From NCBI RefSeq assembly GCF_018310695.1, contig NZ_JAGXCY010000001.1, forward strand, positions 124,001 to 188,000: a stretch of DNA of 64,000 nucleotides. Reading direction: 5' to 3'. Position numbers and translations under genes: made by a program. The stretch comes from Paenibacillus sp. Marseille-Q4541 (GTDB lineage: Bacteria; Bacillota; Bacilli; Paenibacillales; Paenibacillaceae). This document shows positions 1-9,172 of this stretch, in pieces. How positions within the stretch are numbered: the stretch's first letter is position 1; each line of letters opens with the position of its first letter. The notes beneath the pieces are model-generated. The model saw nothing but the letters and a program-made list of their open reading frames with translations. It searched no databases and was not told where the DNA came from.

Positions 1-100
1 ATTACTTTTTTACCGAGTTTAAGGAAATGGCTTAGTTCCACGCATGAACGCCGCTTCTTATTCTATAAATGTTGTTCAAAATCAAGGAGGACGATGATCA

Positions 101-1696
101 ATGTTAAAAGTTTTGGTATCTGATCCAATCAGTGATTTGGGAATTCAGCAGCTCATGGATGCTGAGGATGTCACAGTTGACAAGAAGACAGGACTTACAG
201 AAGAAGAACTTATTCAAATTATTGGAGATTATGATGCACTTCTTGTTCGTAGTCAAACCCGTGTAACTCCTGCAATTATGAAGGCAGGTACGCGCCTTAA
301 AGTAGTTGGACGTGCTGGAGTCGGAGTCGATAACATTAATCTGGAAGCAGCTACTGAACGAGGTATTATCGTTATTAATGCACCGGATGGAAATACAATT
401 ACGACCTGTGAGCATACATTTGCTATGATGATGGCTCTTGCGAGACATATTCCACAAGCTTATGCCAAAACCGTAAACGGTACTTGGGATCGTAAAACTT
501 TCCTTGGTGTAGAACTGCGAAACAAAACGCTCGGTGTACTCGGTATGGGTAGAATCGGAAGTGAAGTAGCAAAAAGAGCTAAAGCTTTTGGTATGAACAT
601 TCTAGGCTATGATCCATTCCTCACAAAGGAACGTGCTGAGAAAATGGGCGTCACCCTCGCTTCCGTTGACGATATTATTCATAATGCGGATTTTATGACC
701 GTTCATACTCCGCTCACACCGGAAACGAAACACATGATCGCTCGTCCACAGTTTGAAGTCATGAAAAGAGGCATGCGTATTATTAACTGTGCCCGCGGTG
801 GAATCATTGATGAAATGGCCCTAGTGGAAGCAATAGATGAAGGAATTGTAGCAGGAGCAGCATTCGATGTGTTTGAGAGCGAACCACCGGCTCCAGATCA
901 TCCATTTTTAAGTCATCCGAAAATTATCGTTACTCCTCACCTCGGTGCTTCCACTGTCGAAGCCCAAGAGAATGTAGCGATTGATGTATCCGAGCAGGTT
1001 CTGCATATACTTCGGAACGAGCCTTTCAAAAATGCGGTTAACATGCCTCCAGTGGCGCCAAGTGTTATGAATATTATCCAGCCTTATTTCAAACTTGGGG
1101 AAACACTAGGAAGCTTTGCAGCACAGATTGCGAATGAAGCCGTACAGGAAATCCATGTTGATTATTCTGGAGATTTGTCTGAGGTGGATACACAGCAGCT
1201 GACACGTTATATTTTGAAAGGTGTTCTGGAAAGACATCTGGGCAGTGAAGCGAATATCGTAAACTCCATGCATCTGGCGAAGATCCGTGAGATCAATGTT
1301 GTGGTATCGCAAGCGCCTCGTACAAAAGGTTTCACAAACCTGATCACGGTAACACTCAAGAACCAACATGAGCAAGAAAGACGCATTGCAGGCACATTAC
1401 TCGCAGGTTATGGTGAGCGTATTGTAAGACTGGACCACTTCCCAGTGGACTTTGCACCTGAAGAGCATCAAATTCTGATCTCGCATAATGATAAACCAGG
1501 TATTATCGGGCGTGTAGGTACTCTCTTAGGTGAGAACGACGTTAACATCGCCTCCATGCAAGTAGGTCGTAAAATTATCGGTGGAGCAGCCATTATGATT
1601 CTTACAGTCGACAAAGAAGTTCCAAAAGAAGTGCTCAAGAAACTTACTGCACTGCCTGAACTAAACACAGCACAAGAAATTGTACTGCACAAATAA
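101..1696 (+). CDS. serA: D-3-phosphoglycerate dehydrogenase
   Basis: SerA oxidises 3-phosphoglycerate to 3-phosphohydroxypyruvate with NAD+, the first step of serine synthesis in the cytoplasm. The 531 residues match the long form of the enzyme. The Rossmann motif LGMGRIGSEVAKRAKAFGM is near residues 148-166, followed by NCARGGIID and the HLGAST catalytic-histidine block near 280. An intervening domain and a C-terminal ACT domain (from about residue 455, ISHNDKPGIIGRVG) follow, and in this family the ACT domain usually binds serine. A strong ribosome site (AAGGAGG) lies 10 bases before the ATG. The gene stands alone and ends at a clear intrinsic terminator. Identification is secure. Confidence 0.97.
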   Translation: MLKVLVSDPISDLGIQQLMDAEDVTVDKKTGLTEEELIQIIGDYDALLVRSQTRVTPAIMKAGTRLKVVGRAGVGVDNINLEAATERGIIVINAPDGNTITTCEHTFAMMMALARHIPQAYAKTVNGTWDRKTFLGVELRNKTLGVLGMGRIGSEVAKRAKAFGMNILGYDPFLTKERAEKMGVTLASVDDIIHNADFMTVHTPLTPETKHMIARPQFEVMKRGMRIINCARGGIIDEMALVEAIDEGIVAGAAFDVFESEPPAPDHPFLSHPKIIVTPHLGASTVEAQENVAIDVSEQVLHILRNEPFKNAVNMPPVAPSVMNIIQPYFKLGETLGSFAAQIANEAVQEIHVDYSGDLSEVDTQQLTRYILKGVLERHLGSEANIVNSMHLAKIREINVVVSQAPRTKGFTNLITVTLKNQHEQERRIAGTLLAGYGERIVRLDHFPVDFAPEEHQILISHNDKPGIIGRVGTLLGENDVNIASMQVGRKIIGGAAIMILTVDKEVPKEVLKKLTALPELNTAQEIVLHK

Positions 1697-1717
1697 TATA
1701 TAAATTACTACAAAACA

Positions 1718-1747
1718 TAAAAGCTGGTCTTTAATGACCAGCTTTTT
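1718..1747 (+). terminator. Intrinsic terminator of serA
   Basis: Perfect hairpin with arms AAGCTGGTC and GACCAGCTT around a TTTAAT loop, preceded by A residues and followed by a T run, 22 bases after the serA stop codon. Confidence 0.9.
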
Positions 1748-1796
1748 ACTATGTTCGAATAAATAGATTATCCATTTTCGTATTCTTTCCTCACGA

Positions 1797-1854
1797 TTGA
1801 ACAGATTAGATGGAAATTGTTCCACGTTGAACAAGATTAATCGGTACTGTTCAA
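1797..1854. repeat. Cluster of TGAACA/TGTTCA half sites
   Basis: Between the two convergent terminators lie four related half sites: TTGAACAGATTAG (1797-1809), TTGTTC (1817-1822), TTGAACAAGATTA (1827-1839) and TGTTCAA (1848-1854). They form two direct and two inverted copies in 58 bases. The function is unknown; they could be a protein-binding cluster or decayed repeat units. No reading frame covers them. Confidence 0.5.
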
Positions 1855-1887
1855 CAAAAAAAGCACCTTAAGCAAGGTGCTTTTTCA
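1855..1887 (-). terminator. Intrinsic terminator of the res operon
   Basis: Hairpin AAGCACCTT/AAGGTGCTT with loop AAGC lies just beyond resE. Read on the minus strand it is followed by seven T residues. A T tract on the plus side as well suggests it works in both directions between convergent serA and resE. Confidence 0.88.
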
Positions 1888-1896
1888 TAGAAAAGA

Positions 1897-3363
1897 TCAA
1901 GTAAGCATTGATTTATCCGATTTGTGTTGATTTATGGGAAGAAGAATGGTGAACTCTGTACCTTCACCAGTGGTGCTGTCTACTTCAATCGTTCCTTGAT
2001 GTGCATCGATAATATGTTTGACAATAGCAAGTCCAAGCCCTGTACCTCGGCCTACATCACGAACCCTTGCTTTGTCTGCCTTGTAGAATCTTTCAAAGAT
2101 GAAAGGTAGATCTTCACGTGGAATCCCCTTACCTTCGTCTTTAATTCGGATTTCAAGTTCCTCTGCATTCTTGGTAGAAGCCATAATATAAATATGTTTT
2201 CCAGAATGAGTGTGTCTAAATGCATTATCGAGCAAATTAGTAAATACCTGCTCCAGTTTATCCTCATCTGCTGCTTCTAGTATTAAGGTTTCGTCAGGAT
2301 GCTTATACTTTAAGAGCAAACCTTGATCCTTCGCTACCACACTAAACTTACGGTATACCCGATCAAGGAGCTGGTTCAAATCTACTCGTCTGAGGCTTAC
2401 ATCGGTATGCCCTGCCTCCATCCGAGCCAGATCAAGCAAGTCCTTAACCAAGCGGCCCATTCGTAAAGATTCATCATGAATGACCTGTATCAGTTCTTCA
2501 CTTTCCTTCGGAGAGGCAGCCATTCCGTCAAGCAACGCTTCACTGTACCCTTGTATCATAGATAACGGTGTCCTGATCTCGTGAGAAATGTTCGCTATAA
2601 AATCACTACGCATTTTCTCGAGATGTGCTTCTTCCGTTACATCCCTGAGTACTGCTACCGCCCCTCTACTCCCTTGTTCTGCATGCAAAGGGGCCATCTG
2701 TACAGACCATACGCTCTGTTTCACATGTACTTCCGCACTTTGGTCTTCACCTCTGCTTACAACAGCCTGAAACAATGGACGTAGCGGTGCTGGGACGTCC
2801 CTCATCGTTTCGCTAGACTGCACCTCAAAAGAGTATCTCTCATCAATCTCGGTCCATTTGATCCCTTGCCAAGCGGACATGACTTTCTTTCCTGGTGGAT
2901 TGGTAGAAATAATCTTCCCTTCACTATCAAAGGAGACAACGGCATCGGTCATACTACGGAGTACGCTGGCTACACGTTCCTTCTCATGGTTCAGGTTGCG
3001 AATCGTATCTTCCAGTTCACCTGCCATATGATTAAATGTACTTGCAAGTTCACCAATTTCATCACTTGTAACAAGGGAAAGCCTTGTATCATAATTTCCT
3101 TTGCGTATCTCGTTCGTCGCTTGAATGAGCTTCTGCATGGGCTGCGTAATTTTACTTAGAAGAAAAAGTGCAAAAAAGGTAGTTAAACTAAAACCGATAA
3201 TACATACAAACACAAACATTCGTTTGATATCACCGGACTCGCTCGCAGAGAAGTTAATATCAATATAAGGGAGTAAGAATACTCCCAATGTCATAAGGAT
3301 ACAAGCAACTAATAAAATAATGGTATACCACAGCTTACCAACCAGTGATTTCCAGAACTTCAC
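1897..3363 (-). CDS. resE: Sensor histidine kinase ResE
   Basis: Membrane histidine kinase paired with ResD; in Bacillus it controls respiratory and anaerobic genes. Order of domains: two membrane helices (about residues 12-33 and 49-69), HAMP linker, PAS-like domain (about 125-225), dimerisation domain with phospho-accepting His261 in NISHEIRTP, then a HATPase domain with N, G1 (DEGKGI) and G2 (GRGTGLGLAI) boxes. I start at GTG 3363 (488 aa) rather than an upstream in-frame ATG: GGAGGT lies 9 bases before it and the GTG shares one base with the resD stop (TAGTG), indicating coupled translation. Oddly, only about 15 residues separate the two helices, whereas B. subtilis ResE has a large external domain there. 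Confidence 0.9.
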   Translation of the reverse strand: MKFWKSLVGKLWYTIILLVACILMTLGVFLLPYIDINFSASESGDIKRMFVFVCIIGFSLTTFFALFLLSKITQPMQKLIQATNEIRKGNYDTRLSLVTSDEIGELASTFNHMAGELEDTIRNLNHEKERVASVLRSMTDAVVSFDSEGKIISTNPPGKKVMSAWQGIKWTEIDERYSFEVQSSETMRDVPAPLRPLFQAVVSRGEDQSAEVHVKQSVWSVQMAPLHAEQGSRGAVAVLRDVTEEAHLEKMRSDFIANISHEIRTPLSMIQGYSEALLDGMAASPKESEELIQVIHDESLRMGRLVKDLLDLARMEAGHTDVSLRRVDLNQLLDRVYRKFSVVAKDQGLLLKYKHPDETLILEAADEDKLEQVFTNLLDNAFRHTHSGKHIYIMASTKNAEELEIRIKDEGKGIPREDLPFIFERFYKADKARVRDVGRGTGLGLAIVKHIIDAHQGTIEVDSTTGEGTEFTILLPINQHKSDKSMLT

Positions 3364-4079
3364 TACTTCGGAACCTCCAGTTTGTATCCAACTCCCCATA
3401 CAGTTGTGATCATGGATGCTGCTTCTGGTGAAACTTTATTCAACTTCTCGCGAAGACGTTTCACATGGGTATCAACCGTACGTAAATCTCCAAAAAACTC
3501 GTAATTCCAAACATCTTTAAGTAAGTCTTCTCTAGAAAAGACCTTGTCCGGAGACACGGCTAGATAATGCAGAAGTTCATATTCTTTTGGAGTAAGACTG
3601 ACCTCTTCCCCATTCGCTGTAACCCGATGAGCATCATGCTCAATGAGCAGATGCGGAAATACAATATTGTTGCTCGAGTTACTCTCTTTAGAAAGATACG
3701 CAGTAGCAGATGCTCTACGTAAAATAGCTTTGACCCGGTAGATCACTTCACGAGGGCTAAAAGGCTTGACTACGTAGTCATCTGCCCCAACTTCAAAACC
3801 CTGTACACGATTGATTTCTTCTCCTTTGGCTGTAAGCATCAACACGGGTGTTGATTTCACTTGACGTAGACGAGTACAGACTTCAATACCATCCATACCA
3901 GGCAACATCACGTCCAGCAAGATCAAGCCATAATCTTCTGATGTCGCTTTACTCAGTGCGGATTCACCATCCTCCGCCTCATCGATGTCATAGCCTTCTT
4001 TTTCCAGATACATTTTTAACAGTCGCCGAATTCGTTCTTCATCATCGACGACGAGTATCCGGTTCTCATGATCTGCCAT
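3363..4079 (-). CDS. resD: Response regulator ResD
   Basis: OmpR/PhoB-type response regulator of 238 residues. The receiver domain has the acidic pair DD at 12-13, the phosphorylation site Asp56 in LILLDVMLPG and Lys in VVKPFSPRE. The C-terminal winged-helix DNA-binding domain carries LTPKEYELL and TVDTHVKRLREK. The ATG at 4079 starts the conserved sequence directly (MADHENRIL) and follows GTGAGG. A GTG six codons earlier is possible but has a poor ribosome site. It is the fourth gene of the resABCDE operon, and its stop overlaps resE. The family controls haem, cytochrome and nitrate respiration genes. Confidence 0.94.
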   Translation of the reverse strand: MADHENRILVVDDEERIRRLLKMYLEKEGYDIDEAEDGESALSKATSEDYGLILLDVMLPGMDGIEVCTRLRQVKSTPVLMLTAKGEEINRVQGFEVGADDYVVKPFSPREVIYRVKAILRRASATAYLSKESNSSNNIVFPHLLIEHDAHRVTANGEEVSLTPKEYELLHYLAVSPDKVFSREDLLKDVWNYEFFGDLRTVDTHVKRLREKLNKVSPEAASMITTVWGVGYKLEVPK

Positions 4080-4158
4080 TCGTATGATTCGCCTCACTTT
4101 CCTAAACCAATTCTCATAGTATGCTCTATTTGAATAAAAACATAAACTTCATTACCCG

Positions 4159-5427
4159 TTATTCCGTACCAGCGTAGGAATGAAGTCCCGCAATAATCAA
4201 GTTCACGCCAACCAGTGTAAACATCACGATCAGGAAGCCGAGTACAGCAAGCCACGCAGAATTACGTCCCTGCCAACCTTTGGACAAACGGAGATGCAAA
4301 TAAACACTATAGTATAACCAAGTGATAAGTGCCCAAACTTCTTTAGGATCCCAGCCCCAGAAACGTCCCCAGGCAATCTCTGCCCAAATCATTGCAAATA
4401 TAAGTGCACCTAAGGTGAAAATGGGAAATCCTATTGCGATCGCCCGGTAACTTATTTCATCTAGATCGTCAGGATCAATATCCGATAGATGAGGACTCAG
4501 TGCCTTACCGAGTGGTTTCCGAATGAGCAAACGAAGTAACCCATATAATATGAGTCCAGAAACAACAGACCAGATCACTGTATTCAATTTGCGGCCAGCA
4601 TTTACACCATTCATCCAAGCAGGTGCTTCAAATAATGGTTCCTTTATACCAAGGAATGAAGTATAGCTTTCTGTATTACTGTTATGTGGTGCTACAATGG
4701 GCGGCATGTGATAAATGACTTTCTCTATTTTACTATTATCTGTCCCCCCGGTGTCAACGTTACTCGCTTGTTGTTGCACAAATACCGCTTCGTACCCGCT
4801 TGCACGAAAAGCAAAAACCGTACCAATAAATCCTATAACAATAATAATAACAACGAGGGTAAATTCAACCCATCTTTGCTGTTTTTTATCAACTTTCGCA
4901 GAACTGTCAAATTTAACGGTTCTCAAAAGATACATAAGCCCTGCAGCAAAGCCTACAGCAAAGAACGATTCACCCAGTGCGGCAAGCGTAACATGAATGT
5001 TTAGCCAGATGGATTTGAGAGAGGGTACAAGAGGTTGTACTTCCTGTGGAAACACAGCCGCATATGCCATCAATATGATTGTAATAGGAAGCGCAAAAAG
5101 TCCAAGCAAAGGTGTTTTGTATATCATATATAGCACGGTAAAAGCAATGACAACCATCATCGATAAAAACGTCATAAATTCATACATATTGGATACAGGA
5201 ATGTGTCCAGCTCCGGCCCATCTTGTGAAGAAATAGGTGAGTTGAGATACTAGTCCGACCAGGGTTGCGATCAGACCGAATCTGCCCCATTTTTTCACAT
5301 GCACTTCAGGCTCACGATTGCTAAACTTCCGGCCCATTATGGCAATAGCATATACAATAAACGCTGCACAATATAAGAAAAAGGCTATCATAAATGCATT
5401 ACTGCTTACGTCCAGCAAATTATTCAC
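4159..5427 (-). CDS. resC: Cytochrome c biogenesis protein ResC (CcsA family)
   Basis: Polytopic membrane protein of 422 residues with about eight predicted helices. The signature haem-handling motif of the CcsA/CcmF superfamily, WGRFWGWDPKEVWAL, lies near residues 350-365, with conserved histidines in flanking loops (for example in HVTLAALGE and LHSYAG). With ResB it forms the system II synthetase that moves haem across the membrane and attaches it to apocytochromes c. Its start overlaps the resB stop by four bases (ATGA), so the two are translationally coupled. Confidence 0.95.
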   Translation of the reverse strand: MNNLLDVSSNAFMIAFFLYCAAFIVYAIAIMGRKFSNREPEVHVKKWGRFGLIATLVGLVSQLTYFFTRWAGAGHIPVSNMYEFMTFLSMMVVIAFTVLYMIYKTPLLGLFALPITIILMAYAAVFPQEVQPLVPSLKSIWLNIHVTLAALGESFFAVGFAAGLMYLLRTVKFDSSAKVDKKQQRWVEFTLVVIIIVIGFIGTVFAFRASGYEAVFVQQQASNVDTGGTDNSKIEKVIYHMPPIVAPHNSNTESYTSFLGIKEPLFEAPAWMNGVNAGRKLNTVIWSVVSGLILYGLLRLLIRKPLGKALSPHLSDIDPDDLDEISYRAIAIGFPIFTLGALIFAMIWAEIAWGRFWGWDPKEVWALITWLYYSVYLHLRLSKGWQGRNSAWLAVLGFLIVMFTLVGVNLIIAGLHSYAGTE

Positions 5428-7100
5428 GCTTTATCCCCTCCGTTGTCCAATGACTTTTCATCCACTTCTAGATTACATTTTCTCAGCACATCAGCCACTT
5501 CACGGCGTAAGCCAAACCAGTTCTTATTCGTGTGTCCTCCCAAAGTAAGAAGTCCACTATCAATTCGAATCCAGATTCTGCGATGTTGCCAATAAAAGCC
5601 CATGACAAGACCCAGCATGACGATTGCAGCACCTAACCACACAAACGGCATTGCTTTATCGACACGAATATTAAGATACGTTGTGGAATTAATAATGTCG
5701 ACATTATCCATTCCGTTCACATCGAGCGTAAGCGGAAGAATTCCTTCGCTCAATCGTTCATTAATTAAATCCTGCTGAAAGCGTTCCTTGTCGATTTCCT
5801 TAGGAAAGTACAAATACTTAACACCTTCTTCAGGTAAATCCTTGCCAGTAATTGTAAATAAAAAAGCAGGAGCATTGGGATTAGGAGTCTTGGATACCGG
5901 TTCCCCGCGATCATTGAGTCCAAAATCCATAAATTTGCTGCTAAGCGTAAGCTTGTAGGGTCCAGCTTCGAAATCCATTTGTGGATTGTTCATACTGAGC
6001 TCTATCGTTCCATAGGATTCACCCGTCTTCGTGTCGATTACTTCGGGGGAAACCGCTCTCAGTATAGGCGTTAAATCAAAGTCATACTGATAGGCTTTAA
6101 GCCCTTTGTAATCCATAGGGTCGTTCACCTGAATAAAATGATGATCCACTTGTTTAAGCTGTGGTTCTTTAGAAGGGTCCGTACAGTCGGCTGTACATTC
6201 ATAAAGTTTCGCTTCTGTTTCAAACAGTTTGGGAACAATCTTCCCTACATTTTGAAATTCTTCGGGTGTTTCTTCTTCGCTGTAGTATTCAACCCGGAAA
6301 TTTACATTTTCCAGATAAAAGGTGGTGTCTGGTATATTCACAAGCTCACCTTGTGGAAATGCTACATGCTTGTCCATATGAAGCCCTGGTAACCCTCGTG
6401 CCAGTACAGCAAGCAAAAAGATAATAAGTCCGATATGTATAACATAAGGTCCCCACCGGCTAAAACGATATTTCTCTGCGAGTAACGCAGAATTTTCAAT
6501 CTTTACACGGTATCCTTTTTTCTTCAAAGGAGTAACCGCTTTCTTAATCCATTCCTGGGCTTCCTCTTGAGGCATTTCTGACTGATAAGTAAGTCTCTGT
6601 CTTGTTAGAAATTGAATGTGTTTAGGGATACGCTGCTTGTTAAGCGCCTTATAGAGTGGGAGCACCCGATCCAGACTGCAGATGACAAGTGATGCGCCGA
6701 TCATAACGAGCAACAATATAAACCACCAGGATTCGTATGTATGTGATAGTCCTAATTTGTAGTAAATGTCTCCTAGTACGCCGTACGTTTCTTTGTAATA
6801 GACAGAGGGATCTAGATTTACAAAAGCATTTTCCTGAGGATAGATGGTGCCCAGCATGGCTCCAACCAAAGTAAAGACGATCAGATAGATCGCCACTTTA
6901 ACAGAAGAAAAGAAATTCCATACTTGATCAATGACATTAGGATTGCTTCGCTGCGATCGTCTTGCCCTGCCATCATAACGCATTTCGAGCAATTCAGTTG
7001 AGGCAAGATCTTTTTCATCTTGCGGCTTCCCGCACGCCTCACATAATACAGTTCCAACCGGATTCTGATGACCACATTCACACTTTGTATTTTGAATCAT
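5424..7100 (-). CDS. resB: Cytochrome c biogenesis protein ResB (Ccs1 family)
   Basis: 558-residue membrane partner of ResC in system II cytochrome c maturation. A short N-terminal four-cysteine zinc-ribbon-like segment (Cys7, Cys9, Cys20, Cys23) is followed by three membrane helices at about 69-88, 124-145 and 215-237, a large outside domain, and a final helix at about 478-500, which is the Ccs1 layout. The B. subtilis protein has the same cysteine-rich start. It lies 23 bases after resA and overlaps resC, as expected for one transcript. Confidence 0.95.
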   Translation of the reverse strand: MIQNTKCECGHQNPVGTVLCEACGKPQDEKDLASTELLEMRYDGRARRSQRSNPNVIDQVWNFFSSVKVAIYLIVFTLVGAMLGTIYPQENAFVNLDPSVYYKETYGVLGDIYYKLGLSHTYESWWFILLLVMIGASLVICSLDRVLPLYKALNKQRIPKHIQFLTRQRLTYQSEMPQEEAQEWIKKAVTPLKKKGYRVKIENSALLAEKYRFSRWGPYVIHIGLIIFLLAVLARGLPGLHMDKHVAFPQGELVNIPDTTFYLENVNFRVEYYSEEETPEEFQNVGKIVPKLFETEAKLYECTADCTDPSKEPQLKQVDHHFIQVNDPMDYKGLKAYQYDFDLTPILRAVSPEVIDTKTGESYGTIELSMNNPQMDFEAGPYKLTLSSKFMDFGLNDRGEPVSKTPNPNAPAFLFTITGKDLPEEGVKYLYFPKEIDKERFQQDLINERLSEGILPLTLDVNGMDNVDIINSTTYLNIRVDKAMPFVWLGAAIVMLGLVMGFYWQHRRIWIRIDSGLLTLGGHTNKNWFGLRREVADVLRKCNLEVDEKSLDNGGDKA

Positions 7101-7123
7101 GATGACGTAAGCCTCCTATTCGC

Positions 7124-7651
7124 TCAGTTTGAATTTACTAGCTGCTTGATTTTATACTCCAGCGTGTCCAAATTCAGCTGACCTTCAAATTTCTCGGAGA
7201 TTTTACCGTCTCTAGATACAAAAAAAGTAGAAGGCATCGGCGCAATACCAAAAAGCCCAGTCACTTTTCTCCCTTCATCATACATAATCGGAAAATCCAC
7301 GCCAACTTGGCTAACAAACTGATTAACTGTCATCCGATCTTCTCCTACATTAACACCGATGAACACCACGCCCTGCTCTTTCCATTTTTCCCATTGCTTC
7401 TGCAGGGCGGGCATTTCATCAACACATGGCTCACACCAGGTTCCCCAGAAATTGATTACCATAACTTTATCTTTGTACTCTGCAAGGTTATGAACTTTAC
7501 CGTCCATTCCAAGCAGCTCAAATTCAGGTACACGATCACCGACACCGGGTTTTCCATCCGAACCAAAAACAGACGAGCCAATGGCGTAGGCACCCAAGAT
7601 GACAATGAATATCAAAATAACAACCTGAACGGTTCTTTTTGACTTCCCCAT
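7124..7651 (-). CDS. resA: Thiol-disulfide oxidoreductase ResA
   Basis: Membrane-anchored thioredoxin-fold protein that reduces the CXXCH haem-binding cysteines of apocytochrome c outside the cell. An uncleaved signal anchor covers about residues 7-27. The redox motif WCEPC near residue 72 has the Glu-Pro pair typical of ResA, and the cis-proline strand appears as APMPSTFF. At 175 residues it is of normal family length. It is the first gene of the cytochrome c block, with rluB 115 bases upstream. Confidence 0.95.
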   Translation of the reverse strand: MGKSKRTVQVVILIFIVILGAYAIGSSVFGSDGKPGVGDRVPEFELLGMDGKVHNLAEYKDKVMVINFWGTWCEPCVDEMPALQKQWEKWKEQGVVFIGVNVGEDRMTVNQFVSQVGVDFPIMYDEGRKVTGLFGIAPMPSTFFVSRDGKISEKFEGQLNLDTLEYKIKQLVNSN

Positions 7652-7766
7652 CGTTAATGCGCTCCTTTTATGACAATCTTGTCCAATTCACCAACCTATG
7701 GATAATTATAACGAAAATTGTCACAAAACTTCGTCTGTTTTTTGAAAATTATGTGTCCTTACGAAT

Positions 7767-8522
7767 TTATTTGCGGTTTTTACTTTTTACGGAAGCGGAT
7801 TGAGCAGATTGCATCAAGTTATTAATCTCCTCTTTCGTCAAGTGACGGTATAGTCCCCGTTTCAGATTTTGAAGGAGAAGCCCACCGAAAGATACCCGTT
7901 TAAGTCTAGTTACCGGATGATTGATTGCTTCAAACATACGGCGAACTTGACGATTACGTCCTTCATGAATCGTAATCATGATAACGGCTTCCTTATTGTC
8001 AGTATCCACATCCTTGTATTCTACTTCTGCAGGATGCGTCATACCGTCTTCCAGCATGATCCCTTTTCTTAGCTGATCAAGCGCGGTACCGTGTGGTACC
8101 CCTTTAACGGTAGCCAGATAAGTTTTCGGTACATGATGTTTCGGATGCGTAAGCAAATGAGCAAATTCACCATCATTTGTAAGCAGTAGCAAACCTTCTG
8201 TATCATAGTCCAGTCTTCCTACAGGATAGACTCTTTCTTTGATGCCCTTAAGGTAGTCTGATACGATTTTTCTGCCTTCAGGGTCAGAAGCACTTGTGAT
8301 AACTCCCTTAGGCTTGTTCAGCATGACATAAATTTTCTTCTCACTACGGATCGGTCTTCCGTTTACCGTAATGATATCCTCATCGGGATCTGCTTTCGTT
8401 CCAAGCTCGGTCACTACTTCTCCGTTCAGTTCTACTTTACCGGATAGAATAAGCTCCTCACTCTTACGTCTGGAAGCGATACCCGCTTGTGCAATAATTT
8501 TTTGTAATCTCTCCATATTCAA
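7767..8522 (-). CDS. rluB: 23S rRNA pseudouridine synthase RluB
   Basis: RsuA-family pseudouridine synthase of 251 residues that modifies 23S rRNA near the peptidyl transferase centre. The N-terminal S4 RNA-binding domain (IAQAGIASRRKSEELI) is followed by the catalytic motif GRLDYDTEGLLLLTNDG near residue 102, whose first Asp is the nucleophile. The TTG at 8522 is preferred as start because GAGGTGA sits 7 bases upstream; an ATG two codons later is less well placed. The tail is basic. Location upstream of resA is shared with Bacillus. Confidence 0.93.
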   Translation of the reverse strand: MNMERLQKIIAQAGIASRRKSEELILSGKVELNGEVVTELGTKADPDEDIITVNGRPIRSEKKIYVMLNKPKGVITSASDPEGRKIVSDYLKGIKERVYPVGRLDYDTEGLLLLTNDGEFAHLLTHPKHHVPKTYLATVKGVPHGTALDQLRKGIMLEDGMTHPAEVEYKDVDTDNKEAVIMITIHEGRNRQVRRMFEAINHPVTRLKRVSFGGLLLQNLKRGLYRHLTKEEINNLMQSAQSASVKSKNRK

Positions 8523-8586
8523 TAAGTCACCTCAGGGATTAATGATACCCATCAAGAGCAGAAATAACAAGGTTATCAAAAGGAAA

Positions 8587-8637
8587 TAAACCCCGGGTCG
8601 CTCTCCAGGGCAATGGACTGAGCGAATTCGAGGTTTA
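8587..8637 (-). terminator. Possible terminator of dacB-spmA-spmB
   Basis: Imperfect hairpin with outer arms AAACCTCG/CGGGGTTT and inner GCTC/GAGC overlaps the spmB stop codon. On the minus strand it is followed by ATTTCCTTTTG, a weak T tract. It is plausible but not a textbook terminator. Confidence 0.4.
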
Positions 8638-9168
8638 ACCAAATACAAGAAGACATATAAAAATGGCTGCAACAAAGCCGACTAGGTCTGAAAAAAGCCC
8701 TACTTTCAACGCATATCTCCCATTCCTTATACCAACCGCACCAAAATAAACAGTGAGTACATAAAACGTAGTATCCGTACTTCCCTGTATCGTTGAGGCA
8801 ATTCGTCCAATCATGGAATCAGGACCATACGTTTGAATTAGATCCGTCGTAAAGGCAAGAGAGCCCGTCCCGGTTAAAGGTCTGAGTATCCCAAGCGGTA
8901 AAATTTCTGGCGGAACGCCCATCCAATGAAAAAAAGGGGCGATGAACCCCATAAAAAAATCAAGGGCACCCGAGGCACGGAATACACTGATTGCAACCAT
9001 CATGCCGACAAGATGAGGAATAATGGATATCGCGGTCCCGAATCCATCTTTGGCACCATCCACAAATGACTCATAGACAGGTACTTTTCGGTAATAAGCA
9101 TATAATGGAATAAATGCGATAATCAGAGGTATTGCCCATGTGGAGATCAGATTGATAAAGGATAACAT
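8635..9168 (-). CDS. spmB: Spore maturation protein B
   Basis: 177-residue membrane protein of the nucleoside-recognition (Gate) family with about five helices. In Bacillus, SpmA and SpmB are needed for full spore core dehydration and heat resistance. Recognisable motifs are RPLTGTGSLAFT and the GSTDTTFYVLTVYFGAVGI segment. AAGGGTGAG precedes the ATG, and it follows spmA with a 4-base gap, so the two are cotranslated. Forespore or mother-cell control is expected from the family but not shown here. Confidence 0.95.
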   Translation of the reverse strand: MLSFINLISTWAIPLIIAFIPLYAYYRKVPVYESFVDGAKDGFGTAISIIPHLVGMMVAISVFRASGALDFFMGFIAPFFHWMGVPPEILPLGILRPLTGTGSLAFTTDLIQTYGPDSMIGRIASTIQGSTDTTFYVLTVYFGAVGIRNGRYALKVGLFSDLVGFVAAIFICLLVFG

Positions 9169-9172
9169 GTGC

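Noticed and set aside
1-100. T-box or other riboswitch before serA
   Set aside because: No T-box consensus or recognisable aptamer blocks were found, and only 100 bases are available.
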